DNA of 64,000 nucleotides from Stomorhina lunata (GCA_933228675.1 OW121741.1:34911952-34975951), one strand, 5' to 3'; positions 1 through 11,039 are shown, counted from the stretch's first letter. The notes: generated by a model not told the origin, from the letters alone. Made by a program: numbers and translations.

Positions 1-1144
1 AAAGCCATAATTTATGAAAACTTTTTGTCAAAAATTATTATAGGCCACTTATCAGTAGTAAATAATATGCTCTTGACATATGTATAAGCATTTAACGAAA
101 AGTCTATTTTAAAAATATGTATTTTATGGCTTTCACTTAGTAGCTAATATAACCCCAAAAAAGGACCTAAATAAGTTAAATATCCTGCCATATATTTTAG
201 TCTTTTTTTTTTTTTTTGGAAAGGTTTACATATTAAATTTATGTATTTTTTGCACTCATTTTCAAAATAATTTCGTATCCTTATCAAACAGGAAGAACCG
301 GTACGTTTAATATGGCTACACATAAAATGCTCAAATATTGCGAATATTGATAATAAATGGCATGTGAAAATAAACAATTTTGTATATTTTTTTTTGTTTC
401 GTTCCTTGGCCACAATTTTGTTTTTCCGTTTCAGGAGTTTTTTTTTTGTTAACTTTTCTCTGGGTGATTTTTCATTAAACCATAAACTTAGCAACAAAAT
501 AAACTGACAGGGGAGATATTTTGTTTCATTTTCTGGTCAATTTTTTGGCAGGTCATATTAACTATGCTCTGGTAGCAAGCAAAAGTAGCAAAAGTATTAG
601 CTACGGTAGCTAACAAATACATAGCACACCCGCCCATCTACCCCTTTGGCTATGGCCAGCTGTTGGTGCCAGGCAAAAAACGCTCTGTAGAGCATGGCTT
701 TGGACACATCATAACATATTAACCCATTTCTTTGGGGGGAAAACAAATGTGTTTTTGATGGCTTTAATGAATGGGCCATGACATGGCATAACGCTTAAGC
801 TTATGTATGTATGTTGGTGCGTTGGATGTTTGGTCCCCCCCAAAAAAAGGCTCATAATATCCAAAAAGGAATATGTGATGTTATACAATATGAAATCGAT
901 AAGTTGATTTTTGTTTGCTCTTCTTTATTGGGGTTAGAGGATGAGGGAATTTAAAAATTGTTGCTTTAATGAAAGAAAAATTCTTTAAAGTCTTGGATTT
1001 GTTTAAACGGGGGCATAAAAAAGTAAGAAGTTGTCTTTAAAGGTAAAAGTAAGTGATATATTTCAAGAAAATCCCGATTATGTCTGCCTTCAAAAAGGCG
1101 TTAACCATCTGAAACCTAATCTAATTTAAATTCAAATTCCCTTA
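1..1144. other. AT-rich DNA with no recognised gene
   Basis: This stretch is AT-rich with several long T runs (for example near 200-220 and 385-395). The longest open frames (144-497 and 597-779, minus strand) are low-complexity and resemble no family I know. I see no splice-flanked coding pattern, RNA gene or transposon end. Confidence 0.6.
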
Positions 1145-1249
1145 TCTATCTATATCTATAAAAAAAATGTCCGCGTCTGTTTGTATGTTGGGAAGGATCT
1201 CCGAAACTAGCGGACCGATTTTTCTGAAAATTGCCGGTAATGACTATAG

Positions 1250-2580
1250 GCTATTTTTTTTCGAAATCTCAAGTGGGCGTGACCCCTCCCATATTACTCA
1301 TATATTAAATATGACAAATATAGGCAACCGAGAGGCCCGATTTTTCTGAAATTTTGACAGTATGTTAAGGTGTGACCCATGGGTAAAAAAGACCAGATTT
1401 TTTTTGAAATCTCAAGTGGGCGTGCCTTTCCCATATAAGTCAGATTTTAAAACATACAAATATGGATGATCAAACCGACCGATTTTTCTGAAATTTAGAC
1501 AGTGGGGAAAGGTGTGACCGATGGTTAAAATAGCCTAGATTTTTTTCTGAAATCTCAAGTGGGCGTGACCCCTCCCATATAAGTCAGATTTTAAAACATA
1601 CAAATATGGACGATCAAACCGACCGATTTTTCTAAAATTTTGACAGTGGAGTAAGGTGTGACCGGTAGTTAAAACAGCCTAGGGATTTTTTTCTGAAATT
1701 CCAAGTGGGCGTGACCCCTCCCATATAACTCATATATTAAAAATGACAAATATAGATGACCGAGCGGACCGATTTTTCTGAAATTTTGACAGTAAGGTAA
1801 GGTGTGACCGATGAATAAAATAGGCCATATTTTTTTGTTTTGAAATCTGAAGTGGACGTGACCCCTCCCATATAACTCATATATTAAAAATGACAAATAT
1901 AGATGACCGAGCGGACCAATTTTTCTAAAATTTTGACAGTATATGTATATGATGGATAAAATGGGCCAGATTTTTTTTGAAATTTCAAGTGGGCGTGACC
2001 CCTCCCATATAAGTCAGATTTTAAAACATACAAATATGGATGATCAAACCGAACGATTTTTCTGAAATTTTGACAGTGGAGTAAGTTAAAATAGGTAGTT
2101 AAAATAGTCTAGGGTTTTTTTTCTGAAATCCCAAGTGGGCGTGACCCCTCACATATAACTCATATATTAAAAATGACAAATATGAATGAACGAGCGGTCG
2201 ATTTTTCTGAAATTTTGACAGTATGTTAAGGTGTGACCGTTGGATAAAATAAAGCAGATTTTTTTTGAAATCCCAAGTGGGCGTGACCCCTCCCATATAA
2301 CTCATATACTAAAAATTACAAATATAGATGAGCGAGCGGACCGATTTTTCTAAAATTTTGACAGTTTGTTAAGGTGTAATCGGTGGGTACAGTAGGTCAG
2401 TTTTTTTTTTTTAATCTCAAGTGGGTATAACCCCTCCGATTTTTCTGAAATAAAGACAGTAGGTAAGGTTTGACCGGTAATTAAAATAGCCTAAGGTTTT
2501 TTCTGAAATCTCAAGTGGGCGGTACCCCTCCCGTATAACTCATATATCAAAAATGACAAATATGGATGATAGGATGAAAA
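1250..2580 (+). repeat. ~145-bp minisatellite inside the Helitron, about 9 units
   Basis: Units recur about every 140-150 bp. Each runs through a block like CGATTTTTCTGAAATTTTGA, then GTAAGGTGTGACCGGTGG, a T-run, AAATCTCAAGTGGGCGTGAC, CCTCCCATATAACTCATAT, and ATGACAAATATAGATGACCG. Units differ by point changes and small indels and alternate between AACTCATATATTAAAAATG and AAGTCAGATTTTAAAACAT variants. Apparent minus-strand open frames at 1669-1896 and 2099-2305 come from this repeat and are not genes. The same repeat fills the Helitron at 31966-33448. Confidence 0.9.
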
Positions 2581-2884
2581 CGATTTAACCCAACTAATTA
2601 AAGTTTTAAATGTGGTTATTTTAATACTATAGGATAGTTTTTCGCTTTTTGAATTTTTTGAAAATGGAGCAACGGTGACCTGGGAATTGAAAATTGGGGA
2701 TAAAATTCCCCTTTTTCTGTAAAATTGTACATCTTGAGAACGGCTGGACCAATGAAGACATTTTTTTTCTTTCTAAATGTTATTTTTTAGTCCAAGTTAG
2801 GATTCTACATTAAGAAAAATTTACCATGCCCACTTTTACGACCTCTGTTTTTGATTTATCTTAAATAGGAAAACGGATGCACGA

Positions 2885-3210
2885 ATAATAGATAATAGTT
2901 TGACTGACGATTGTTTGAAGATTTTTCATGATTATTTGATGGTTGTTTGATAATTGATTGATTGATGACCGTTTGAAGATTTTCAATGACTGTTTGATAA
3001 TTTTCAATGACTGTTTAATAATTTTTTCACGATTAGCTAGCGATTTGATGGCAGTAGTTTGAAGATTTTTTAAGTATTCATTGATGGTTGTTTGATGATT
3101 GACTACGACTGTTCAGTGATTTTTAATGACTGTTCGATATTTCTTTCACGATTGACTGACGACTATTTGATGATTATTTGACGATTGTTTAACTATCAAA
3201 CAATCGATTC
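2885..3210 (+). repeat. Degenerate short tandem repeat (GATTGTTTGA-type)
   Basis: Irregular repeats of words such as GACTGTTTGATGATT, TTGATGGTTGTTTGA and GAAGATTTTTCATGA occur every 20-40 bp. The block lies between the minisatellite and the Helitron 3' region. It encodes nothing recognisable. Confidence 0.7.
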
Positions 3211-3481
3211 GATAATCTATAAATATAAACAAATTTTTGCGTCTGATTGTCTGTATGTTGTTTAATAGTGATGGGCCCATTTGCTTTCGAAAACGCTTAA
3301 AGCACACATTAATGAGGAGTACTGGTATTCATAAAAGTCAAACAAATATATATGCAAATACATTAATAAAAGATTAATAAAAGATTATTCATAATTGTTA
3401 ATTTTTAAAGAAAGTGTTAACACAGTAATAAGTTAAAAACTTTAACTACCAACCCGGGCAACGCCGGGTAAAATTAGCTAG

Positions 3482-4379
3482 TAATGTAATAAAACTAATA
3501 AAAGTCAATTTCCTGTTTCCGGTTTTATTTCATCTATGTATCTCTGCTCTGTTTGTCCTATTTTTAGTTCATAAACTATTATCAAATTAGGTTTTAATTA
3601 CTTTTTAATATTAAAATGTATAAACAGCAGCAAAAGAAACACGAAAATAGAGTGAAAACCTGGATACAAAAAATTAAAAATATACAATATTCCCTGTGAC
3701 CTGTTTTCTATCAAAAAACAAAACAGAAATGCTCAAATGTTTTATATATAATTGTTTTATCATTACAAGGCTTTATTCATCGCCTCCCACCTTTGACCAT
3801 CTGTAGGATTAACATATGATGGCAATCTGTGAAGTTTTAATAAACTGGTGTTCAATCAGTGAATGACAAAGGTTTGAAGTAGATTTTCATAGAGAAAAAC
3901 ATTAAACCAAAATTGGGTCGGTCATGCAAAAAAAAAAATATATATGTATATGGTGTAATGATGTTTTCATACGAGTATTGCTCGAATATTGGCAATAACC
4001 GCTAATGAAAATTTAATTCAAAAGTAATGTCAACCAGATCACGTGATACCCTACAATAAAGGTTTTAAGGAGGTGCAAAATATGGAATCTGCTGCCTAAA
4101 AACTTTAGATTCTGACTTTAAATCATAGGTCAATGACTGTGAATGTTCTATCGAATCGGAAGCATCCTTATCTACATATACATAGTCTGAATGTATCCGA
4201 GTTTTCTCTATCCCATCTACTTACTTATGAATTCTATATTACACAATCTCTGTCAAAATGCCTATGCATTTCCTTAGGTTGGTCCAACTAAAGCCCAGGG
4301 CAATGGTAGGGAATGTGTTCGACCGATTATGATATATTCTTAACCCTCACATAAACGCAGCCTCATCTATACATTGTAA
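3482..4379. other. Unremarkable AT-rich DNA
   Basis: No gene, transposon end or RNA is visible. Short A runs and a TATATATGTATATG tract near 3940-3952 are the only low-complexity features. Confidence 0.55.
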
Positions 4380-4665
4380 CCCAGTCAGCATTTTTGTTAT
4401 TTTCTGATCATATTTGACTCTTTTTCGACTGCCGCGGACGATTAAAACAATCGAATATGCTATCATTTTCGATTCGAAAAAGACTGTGGTTTCGGAAGAA
4501 AATGGTAACCTAGCCGCGACTCCCTGGAGAGAATCTTTTATGAGCACCTTTATGAATCTTTTACGAGCCATTTTCGAGTCATTTTTGACTCAAGTTTGAT
4601 TATTTTTTCAGTTGATTAAAAAAAAGTAACATTGAATTTTCAATTGTACATATGTAGAGTGTATT

Positions 4666-4696
4666 TAGAGAGAGAGAGAGAGAGAGTAGAGAGATG
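4666..4696. repeat. (GA)n microsatellite
   Basis: An uninterrupted GA run followed by TAGAGAGATG. It may be the tail of the tRNA-like element on the minus strand. Confidence 0.85.
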
Positions 4697-4860
4697 AATT
4701 GTGGTGTAAAGTCTATTTTTAGAACAATGAAGAAGTTGCGCTATTTCTTCTTATTTTATTTATTTTTTATCGACGGCCGCGAACTGGGATCGAACTCAGG
4801 CTAAAAATGATATCTTACGTTTAGTAGTCGGCGTGCTAACCCACTTAGCTACAGCACCGA
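4670..4860 (-). mobile_element. tRNA-like SINE or tRNA pseudogene (minus strand)
   Basis: Read on the minus strand, 4860-4771 carries an A box (TAGCTAAGTGGG) and, about 50 nt later, a B box (GAGTTCGATCCC). These are the two internal RNA polymerase III promoter parts of tRNA genes. The T arm is nearly intact, with one mismatch against an ancestral TGGGTTCGATCCCA. The acceptor ends do not pair, so this is not a functional tRNA. Downstream on the minus strand comes an AT-rich body and then a CT-rich tail (GA repeats at 4668-4686 on the plus strand). This layout fits a tRNA-derived SINE, but a decayed tRNA copy is also possible. Confidence 0.45.
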
Positions 4861-5308
4861 TTATCTATGCGCGTTAAAAAGTATTTCAAAACCAACACTA
4901 TAGGAGTCACCTTTTTATCATCTAACTGTGCAAAATCTGTTTGCAAAATAGCGTTAGAAACTATCGAATTTAAATCCCTTAAATGTTTGATTTTTAATGA
5001 ATATGCTTTTTGTTGTTGTATTTTTAAATAGTAAGTTTTAAAGCATAAGCGCGAATCTACTTCGACTAGTTTTTTAATCGGCATTCCAAACTGGTTAAAA
5101 AATACTAATTTGGGTGATTTTTCAAAAATTAATCTTCTAAATGCTGACTGGGAACCTGCCGTTACAAATACATATAACCAAACTCTATTTTTTTTCCTTA
5201 AAACAACTTTATTTTCTTTCGTGTATAGCCTATTTTTGCAAAAATAACTTCCTAATATTTCTTGTATAACAAATAATACAAATATAATTCTCATTTAGTC
5301 TGTATCTC

Positions 5309-5951
5309 CAAGAGAATGTGGTTTGATGAACAAGCGAGACAAGCTGCAAGTAAAGGCGACATGAAGACCTTTCGTAATATATCAAGGGCGTCACCCATTT
5401 GTGCGTAAAATATGGAAAGAAAAAGAAGCTCTGCCTACCTCCTATAATGAATGTATACTAGTCAAAATAACAAAAAAGGGTGAATCCAAAGACTGCAATA
5501 ACTACAGGGGTATAACACTTCTTCTAATACGAGCAAAATACTAAGTCGAGCAATTTAAAACACTCCGCGAAAATCAGTTTAAGTTCAGAGAGAACCGTTC
5601 TTATGTTGACCTAATCAACACAATAAGAATAGAACTTTAATGAATTCCGCACTCCCATTTAAATAGAGTTTAGTGTCAATAGTAGCTATCTATGGAGAAC
5701 TTTAGAAATTCTGAACTCAATTCGGCGATGTATGTAAATTTACTACTGAAGTAAGGCAAGGGTGTATTTGGTCACCGTATCCAATGGTTACCCTTTAAAC
5801 AACTCGAGGACTTGGAATATGCTGCTGACATATGTCTTCTAAGCCAAAGTTCAGGTCACCTTCAAGAAAATACTAACGCTATCGCTGTTGAATATCTGGT
5901 AGCTGGGCTGGAAATCAATATTTCCAAGACAAAGAATATGCCTGGAGGCTA
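5309..5951 (+). pseudogene. RTE-type non-LTR retrotransposon, reverse transcriptase fragment (5' part)
   Basis: Shifting frames give conserved pieces of a non-LTR retrotransposon polyprotein. There is a WFDEQARQAA segment near 5318, a KKGESKDCNNYRGITLL block near 5475-5520 (the RT motif usually written CxNYRGITLL), VRQGCI near 5750, and then LEDLEYAADICLLSQ near 5808-5850, where the usual YADD is YAAD. GLEINISKTKNM follows at 5909-5941. Many stops and frameshifts make it dead. The mariner at 5952-6999 interrupts it and it resumes at 7002. The clade call (RTE-like) comes from motif style. Confidence 0.85.
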
Positions 5952-6999
5952 AAGAGTGTTCTAAAAAAAATATGCATTTACTATTTTAGACAAAATTTAT
6001 CCATAGTGCAAGAAATAATTTATTTTTTGATCAAGTTAGTTTCTATAGATATGTCAGATACTATTATTTTAGAAATTATTAATTTTCAATAGTTATTTCA
6101 ATCAAAATGGACTGCGAAAAAAAAGTTCGTGAAAATATAATTAAAATTTTCAAAAAAATCCGTCATGGACTTTTAAAAAAATAGCTAAAAATTTGAAAGT
6201 TGACCCTCGAACGGTTTCTAATGCCATCAGACGGTATAAGGAAAACCTGAGCATTGAAAGAAAACCTGGATCAGGGAGGAAAAAAGGTCCTACAGATATT
6301 GGTAAGGCAAAAGAAGTCGAGCGACTCTTTCGAAGAGCGCCTAACACTTCTTTAAGAAAAGCAGCTCGTACGGTGAAATGTTCTACGAATTTTGTACATA
6401 GAGTCAAAGCTTAAGAAGTTTCTCGTGTGGCAAGCTATTTGCAGTTGTAGCAAAAGAAGTAAAGTATTTGTGGCATCTGGCACAATAAAAACAGAAATTT
6501 ATATAAAGGAGTGCCTACAAAAACGGTTGTTACCCTTTTTAAGAGAGCACAGAATGACTACATTTTTTTTGCCCGATTTGTCATCATGCCATTATGGAAA
6601 AAAGGCACTTGAGTGGTACTCAAAGAATAATGTCATTTTTGTACCACGAGAGGCAAATCCATCCAACTGTCCAGAACTTCGGCCTGTGGAAAGGTATTGG
6701 GCTCTGGTAAAAAAGGAATTGAAGAACACAGGAAAGATTTCCAAGAACATGTCCGATTTTAAGCGCAGGTGGAACACATGCTCCAAAAAGGTATCAGAAG
6801 CAACTGTAAAATCTTTAATGAGAGGGTTTTCGAAAAAAGTCGATAATTTTGCAAAACCCGAGTACTAAGTAAACATTTTAATGCTAAATGATTTTGTATA
6901 ATATGTCATTATATTTGCGTATTTTGTAGAGTTTTTATATTAAAAGGTTTGATTTTTATTTAAGAAAATCCAATTACAAATTTTATTTAGAGCACTCTT
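5952..6999 (+). mobile_element. DD37E Tc1/mariner element, internally deleted copy 1
   Basis: The element is flanked by TA (5950-5951 and 7000-7001). The ends are inverted: AAGAGTGTTCTAAA on the left; the right end reads AAGAGTGCTCTAAA on the complementary strand. The uninterrupted RTE paralogue at 21560-21580 shows the empty site (GGAGGCTATGGCGCAAACC), so both borders are resolved to the base. Length is 1048 bp. The related copy at 13434-14759 is ~280 bp longer because copy 1 lacks the segment between the helix-turn-helix region and the second catalytic block (junction near 6413). Confidence 0.95.
6107..6868 (+). pseudogene. DD37E Tc1/mariner transposase pseudogene
   Basis: The start at ATG 6107 gives MDCEKKVRENIIKIF. 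A frameshift and stop follow near 6180. The helix-turn-helix region resumes at 6193 (DPRTVSNAIRRYKENL, then a basic linker GSGRKKG). A deletion near 6413 removes the first catalytic Asp block that copy 2 retains (MDDETY). The C-terminal half is open at 6415-6868, with LVWQAICSC, then the second catalytic Asp in PDLSSCHYGKK and a Glu in NCPELRPVERYW. There are 37 residues between Asp and Glu, hence DD37E. The stop is at 6866-6868. A transposase without its first catalytic Asp cannot work. Confidence 0.88.
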
Positions 7000-7001
7000 T
7001 A

Positions 7002-7425
7002 TGGCGCAAACCCGTCGACACACATCTATTTTTATTAGGAGGTTATTGGATTAAATGCATTTAATTAATTGGACGTTTGGTTATGACTTATTAGTCGCGT
7101 ATTAATAAGGCAAAATCTGCTTTCGGCATTCTTTTAGCTAATTGGAAATCTCAGCAAATATCAACAACAACTAAATTACGAATATACAACTCGAATATCA
7201 AATCCACCCTGTATTGTCATCGATAAGCGCCTAAAAAACTTTGCAAACAAATGTTTACGGCAAATTCTTAATATATGAGGGTCGAATAGCATATGAATGT
7301 AGATCAACTAAACGCGACAAGCGAAATCTCGGCTTCTACAGAAGCAAACTATTCATGGAATTATGTATGCCTTATATCTCGGATGGTTGAGGCCCTATGC
7401 TCCGCTGGAAGTTAAGGATAAAAGA
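7002..7425 (+). pseudogene. RTE-type retrotransposon fragment (3' part, after the mariner insertion)
   Basis: This continues the fragment at 5309-5951. Pieces correspond to SRINKAKSAFGIL (near 7095-7135), a block like SQQISTTTKLRIYNSN (7150-7200), FANKCLRQILN (7235-7275) and a C-terminal MVEALCSAGS-like end near 7385-7415, followed by AAAAGAAGAAG. Compared with the paralogue at 21530-22200 it has several internal deletions and frameshifts. Confidence 0.85.
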
Positions 7426-7494
7426 AGAAGTCTATATCTGTACCAACTTGCTTTTAATACTGAACAAGGCAGAACCCAGAGTTTTTCCTAGTAG

Positions 7495-8240
7495 TTAACA
7501 CCATAGTTAGTATATCCGATTGTTATTTTATCGAACCATAGTTAGTATATCTGATTGTTATTTTATCTTAGTAAACCGATCAAAAGTTGAAGATTTTATC
7601 TAATCGGATTATTTCTTTTCTCTGTAGTTAGCCGACCGAGAGCCGAAGTATTTATATCGTTGGTTTGAGTGATGTAGTTAGCCTATCGTCAGTCGAAGTT
7701 TTATCTCATCAAATTATTATTTTGTTTTATAGTTAGCCGGCAATCTCGTCCGACTGAATGCTATATTTAACCAATCATGAGCCGAAGTATTTATTCCGTC
7801 GTTTTAAATGCCGTACTTAGCCTCAAAGTATTATTTTGCTTTGTAGTTAGCCGTTGAATTGAACGCAGTAGTTTTCAGATCGAGAGCCGAAGTTTTTATC
7901 TCATCGGAGAATTATTTTGACAAGCAATTTGCCTACCGAGAGCGAAATACTTTTTTCGCCAGAATGAATGCCGTAGAAAGCCAATGGGATTAATATTGGT
8001 CGAAGTACTTATCTTTGAATCGTATTTAGAAAACCGAGAGCTGAAGCGTTTATCTCGTTGGATTGCGTCTAGGCAATCGGATCATTATTACATAATTATT
8101 ACATAATAGCTGATATTTTTTTATCTCATCGGAGTATTATTTTGACTTGAAATAAGCCGACCAAAATCGAAGTTTTTATTTCGTTGAATAGTAGCCAATT
8201 GGATCAATACTGAGAGCTTAAACATTTATCTAGTCTTGTA
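7495..8240 (+). repeat. Highly degenerate ~50-bp tandem repeat
   Basis: Words such as GTAGTTAGCCGACCGAGAGC, CGAAGTATTTATCTCGTCGG and ATTATTTTG recur about every 45-80 bp (for example near 7627, 7674, 7731, 7764, 7843, 7871, 7924). At 7500-7570 the phrase TTAGTATATCYGATTGTTAT occurs twice, 42 bp apart. It is too diverged to define a clean unit and encodes nothing recognisable. Confidence 0.6.
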
Positions 8241-8411
8241 TAAACTATGTTTCGTATTACATTAGCATAAATAAGCATAGCCCTTTTCCCAACGCTTCAC
8301 ATAGACACTATGGTGCCGTGTGAAAGCAAAAGATAGTCAAGTGATTTCTTTTAATAAACCTGGTAAGACTAGGCATACCTTAGCTGTAAAATAAAACTGC
8401 ATAACATTATA

Positions 8412-9704
8412 CAGGGTGGCCCAGAAAGACCGAAGTGGTGTGAATTCCTTATAACTTTTTTATTATAATTTTTTTTTCTCTTCTTTTCAGTATTTTGTAA
8501 AGAAGACTTGGATAATTTATAATGGAGCAATACACAATTGAACAACGTGCCCAAATTGTTGAAATTTACTTTTCAAATCAACGGTCCATTGTGTTGACTC
8601 AGCGTGCATACCGTCGTCAATTTAATGTGCGGGTTGCACCCTCTCAGTCAACAATTAACCGTCTGGTTGCAAATTTTCGAGAACAAGGAGCAGTAAGGAA
8701 CCTTCCTGGTCCCGGCAGACACCGAACTGTCCACACGGCTGACAATATTCAAGTGGAACAGGAGAGTATTCGGGAGGATCCAGAAACATCAACCAGGAGA
8801 CGTTCGTCACAACTGGGCCTCTCAAGAACGTCGCTGCAGCGAATTTTGCACACCATAGGATTGTTTCCATACAAAATTCAACTTGTCCAAGAATTGAAAC
8901 CAACAGATTACCAGCAACGACTTGACTATGCAATTTATTTCCAGCAAAAAGCACAAGAAATCCAAATTTTATTCATAACTTAATAATGAGTAACGAAGCC
9001 CACTTTCAATTAAATGGGTTCGTTAACAGCAAAACTGTAGGATATGGGCTACGGAAAACCCGAGAGTACTTCATCAACGACAATTGCACCCAGTTAAGTG
9101 TACCGTTTGGTGCGGTGTTTCTTCAGAAAGGATCATTGGCCCATTTTTTTTTTTTTGAAAATGAACAAGGTGTCGCCATTTCCGTCAATGGTGATCGATA
9201 TCGGGCCATGTTGCAAAATTTTGTAAGGCCAGCCGTGGAAAACCATCCGCAAATATGGTTCCAACAGGATGGAGCCACAGCGCACACTGCGAGGGCCACA
9301 ATGACTCTTTTACGCGACATCTTTGGTGAAAGAATAATTTCTTGTAACAGCAATTTTAATTGGCCTCCGCGGTCCCTGGATTTAACCGCTCCAGACTGTT
9401 TTCTTTGGGGCTATTTAAAAGGAAAAGTTTATGTTAATAAGCCTAGGACTATTGAGGAGTTAAAAACCAATATTCGAGAAGAAATTAACAACATACCACC
9501 GGAAGTTTTGCGAAAGGTCATGGAAAATGTGTTGGAAAGAGCACATTTGTGCGAAGCAGAATATGGCCACCACTTGCGGGATATCATTTTTAATAACTAA
9601 TCCAAAAATATTCCCCATAAATTTAATGTATTAAAAAAAAAAAATTAAAAAAATATCTCTTAAATAAAAAGTTATAAGCAATTCACACCACTTCTGTCTT
9701 TCTG
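8412..9704 (+). mobile_element. DD41D (rosa-like) Tc1/mariner element A
   Basis: TA flanks lie at 8410-8411 and 9705-9706. The left end is CAGGGTGGCCCAGAAAGACC followed by GAAGTGGTGTGAATT. The right end, read on the opposite strand, is CAGAAAGACAGAAGTGGTGT, so ~10 bp (GGGTGGCCCA) is missing from the right terminus. The inverted repeat continues inward through CTTATAACTTTTTA. A damaged transposase fills the interior. Family assignment rests on the Asp-41-Asp spacing. Confidence 0.92.
8522..9600 (+). pseudogene. DD41D transposase pseudogene, first catalytic Asp mutated
   Basis: The first open part (8522-8983) is the N-terminal helix-turn-helix region, starting MEQYTIEQRAQIVEIYF and including GLSRTSLQRIL and PYKIQLVQEL. 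A frameshift near 8950-8960 moves the reading frame. The rest (8986-9600) includes a SNEAHFQLNG block, NGDRYRAML, WFQQDGATAHTAR, WPPRSLDLTAPDCFLWGYL and a C-terminal GHHLRDIIF. There are 41 residues between the Asp of QQDGA and the second Asp of LDLTAPD. In the related element at 56773 the first motif reads FRDEAHF; here the codon at 8992-8994 is AAC (Asn). Further frameshift damage is evident at 9035-9150, where the conserved TVWC region is scrambled. It is non-functional. Confidence 0.9.
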
Positions 9705-9706
9705 TA

Positions 9707-10342
9707 GCTTAAGATCGATTTAAAACTTTCAAAACAACTTATTCTAAAAGGAAACTGTGTCCGGTAAACAAACCTATGGTCCTTAATATTGGTTGTTGAC
9801 GTTTCTAGTTTTAGGCATATTATTTATAGAAACTCAACAGGCCTCTATATTGTCTCCCTGTCTGATATATAGTTGGTAAGTAGGGGTTCAATCATATATG
9901 ACTTCATAATTCCAAGGTTGAGAACTAAATTCAGTCTTGATAACCCTCTATGTTACAAAGAGCTAGGAAACATCAGAGTTTAGCCCTGAATAACGTCTCC
10001 TTGACTCTAAGATTTTAAATTCATCTGATAAAATAATTACTTGTTTAGAAATACGCTATAATGTATTTATTTTCCATGACAACTTACTATTAAAGAACAC
10101 CCCTGGGTATATTGCCTCTGCTAATAGTCAAGGTCAAACAATTAATGTTATATCACTTGTTACAGGAAAATAAATTCTGCTACACCACACACAAGAATTG
10201 TAAAGAGCTCCCGTATTTTTAGACACTTTCCCCCAAAAATACACTTGATGAAGTGAAAACACACTACGGAGTTATTTTTGTTATTCTCTGCTGCTACTAG
10301 CACAATCGAAAATTTGCATATGTATTAGTGACCACAACTGTT
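9707..10342. other. Unassigned DNA
   Basis: I see no gene, tandem repeat or element end here. The base composition is slightly less AT-extreme than in the minisatellite regions. Confidence 0.5.
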
Positions 10343-10360
10343 TTAACCCTTATACACTCC

Positions 10361-10379
10361 TTGGGTCAATTTGACCCAA
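10361..10379. repeat. Subterminal palindrome of the piggyBac-like element
   Basis: TTGGGTCAA-T-TTGACCCAA is a perfect 9-bp dyad. Variants at 10551-10569 and 12342-12360 keep TTGGGTCA and TGACCCAA. Placement near both ends suggests transposase-binding or structural sites, but that role is an inference. Confidence 0.8.
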
Positions 10380-11039
10380 TTTTGTTTTTCAAACACAAAA
10401 TTATCTCATTAAATAATTAGATATGAATGTGAAACTTTAATTTATCCATTATAGGGACGAATATTATGTTTTTAAAACAGAGTAATAATATTAAAATTTT
10501 TCCTTCCCCCTCCACTTTTCAAAACACGATTTACACACATTTAGTACCCTTTGGGTCAATATGACCCAACAAGCGATATTTCAAGCTTAATTCCATTTTA
10601 TAATTTTTTTTCCTATTAAACATAATTGAATCGAGTTGACCTTCATTCAGAAGCATCTATCAATAATTTGTTCAGTGAAATAATCAATAAAATCGCTTTC
10701 ATTCAATGTTTTTCCATTCATGGCCTGTTTACATATTACGTAACGCTATTTTCGCAATTTTTTGTTTTCAAATTATACAACTATAGCATCATATGTTCCA
10801 AACAAAAACAAATAAGTTTTCCTCTTAAGATCTCTTCATCTTTCAGCCGACGAAGAGATCATGAACAAAAAAACAACTAAAATACTACATCATTACATCC
10901 AAACTTGACCAACTTGTTCCTAATTACATATGTAAGCGCGAGACTAAACGATGGCCAGTTGCATCTTATCTTGTGGACTTAAATGAATCCTGGCTTGAGT
11001 TTTAATAAGAAGCAGGCTTTATCTAGCAGTACTTGCAGA

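Larger units (their letters stand above)
1145..3481 (+). mobile_element. Helitron (non-autonomous), rolling-circle transposon
   Basis: The 3' end has the Helitron signature. A 6-bp hairpin (ACCCGG at 3452-3457, CCGGGT at 3464-3469, loop GCAACG) is followed 12 nt later by the terminal CTAG (3478-3481) and a host T. The 5' end is less certain. Several TC dinucleotides after A occur at 1145-1157, followed by an A run and ATGTCCGCGTCTGTTTG, which resembles 5' ends of insect Helitrons. The interior has no Rep/helicase frame; it holds a ~145-bp minisatellite and then a diverged short repeat. There is no terminal inverted repeat or target duplication, as expected for insertion between A and T. A second copy with the same 3' end lies at 31966-33448. 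The 3' end is firm and the 5' end is an inference. Confidence 0.75.
4380..5152. mobile_element. Putative TIR DNA transposon (CCCAG...CTGGG ends), non-autonomous
   Basis: A perfect 14-bp inverted repeat bounds this segment: CCCAGTCAGCATTT at 4380-4393 and AAATGCTGACTGGG at 5139-5152. The element is 773 bp and encodes no transposase. The flanking dinucleotide is AA on both sides, so the target duplication is unresolved. The end motif resembles that of the TA-flanked element at 38888-39516, which also starts CCCAG. A tRNA-like segment lies inside (4771-4860). The minus-strand frame at 4845-5294 crosses the right end and looks accidental. Confidence 0.55.

Noticed and set aside
144..497. 117-residue minus-strand frame
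   Set aside because: Its Lys-, Asn- and Phe-rich composition and low complexity suggest a chance frame in AT-rich DNA; it has no family motif or start context.
4845..5294. 149-residue minus-strand frame
   Set aside because: It crosses the right border of the TIR element and overlaps the tRNA-like part, and shows no recognisable domain.
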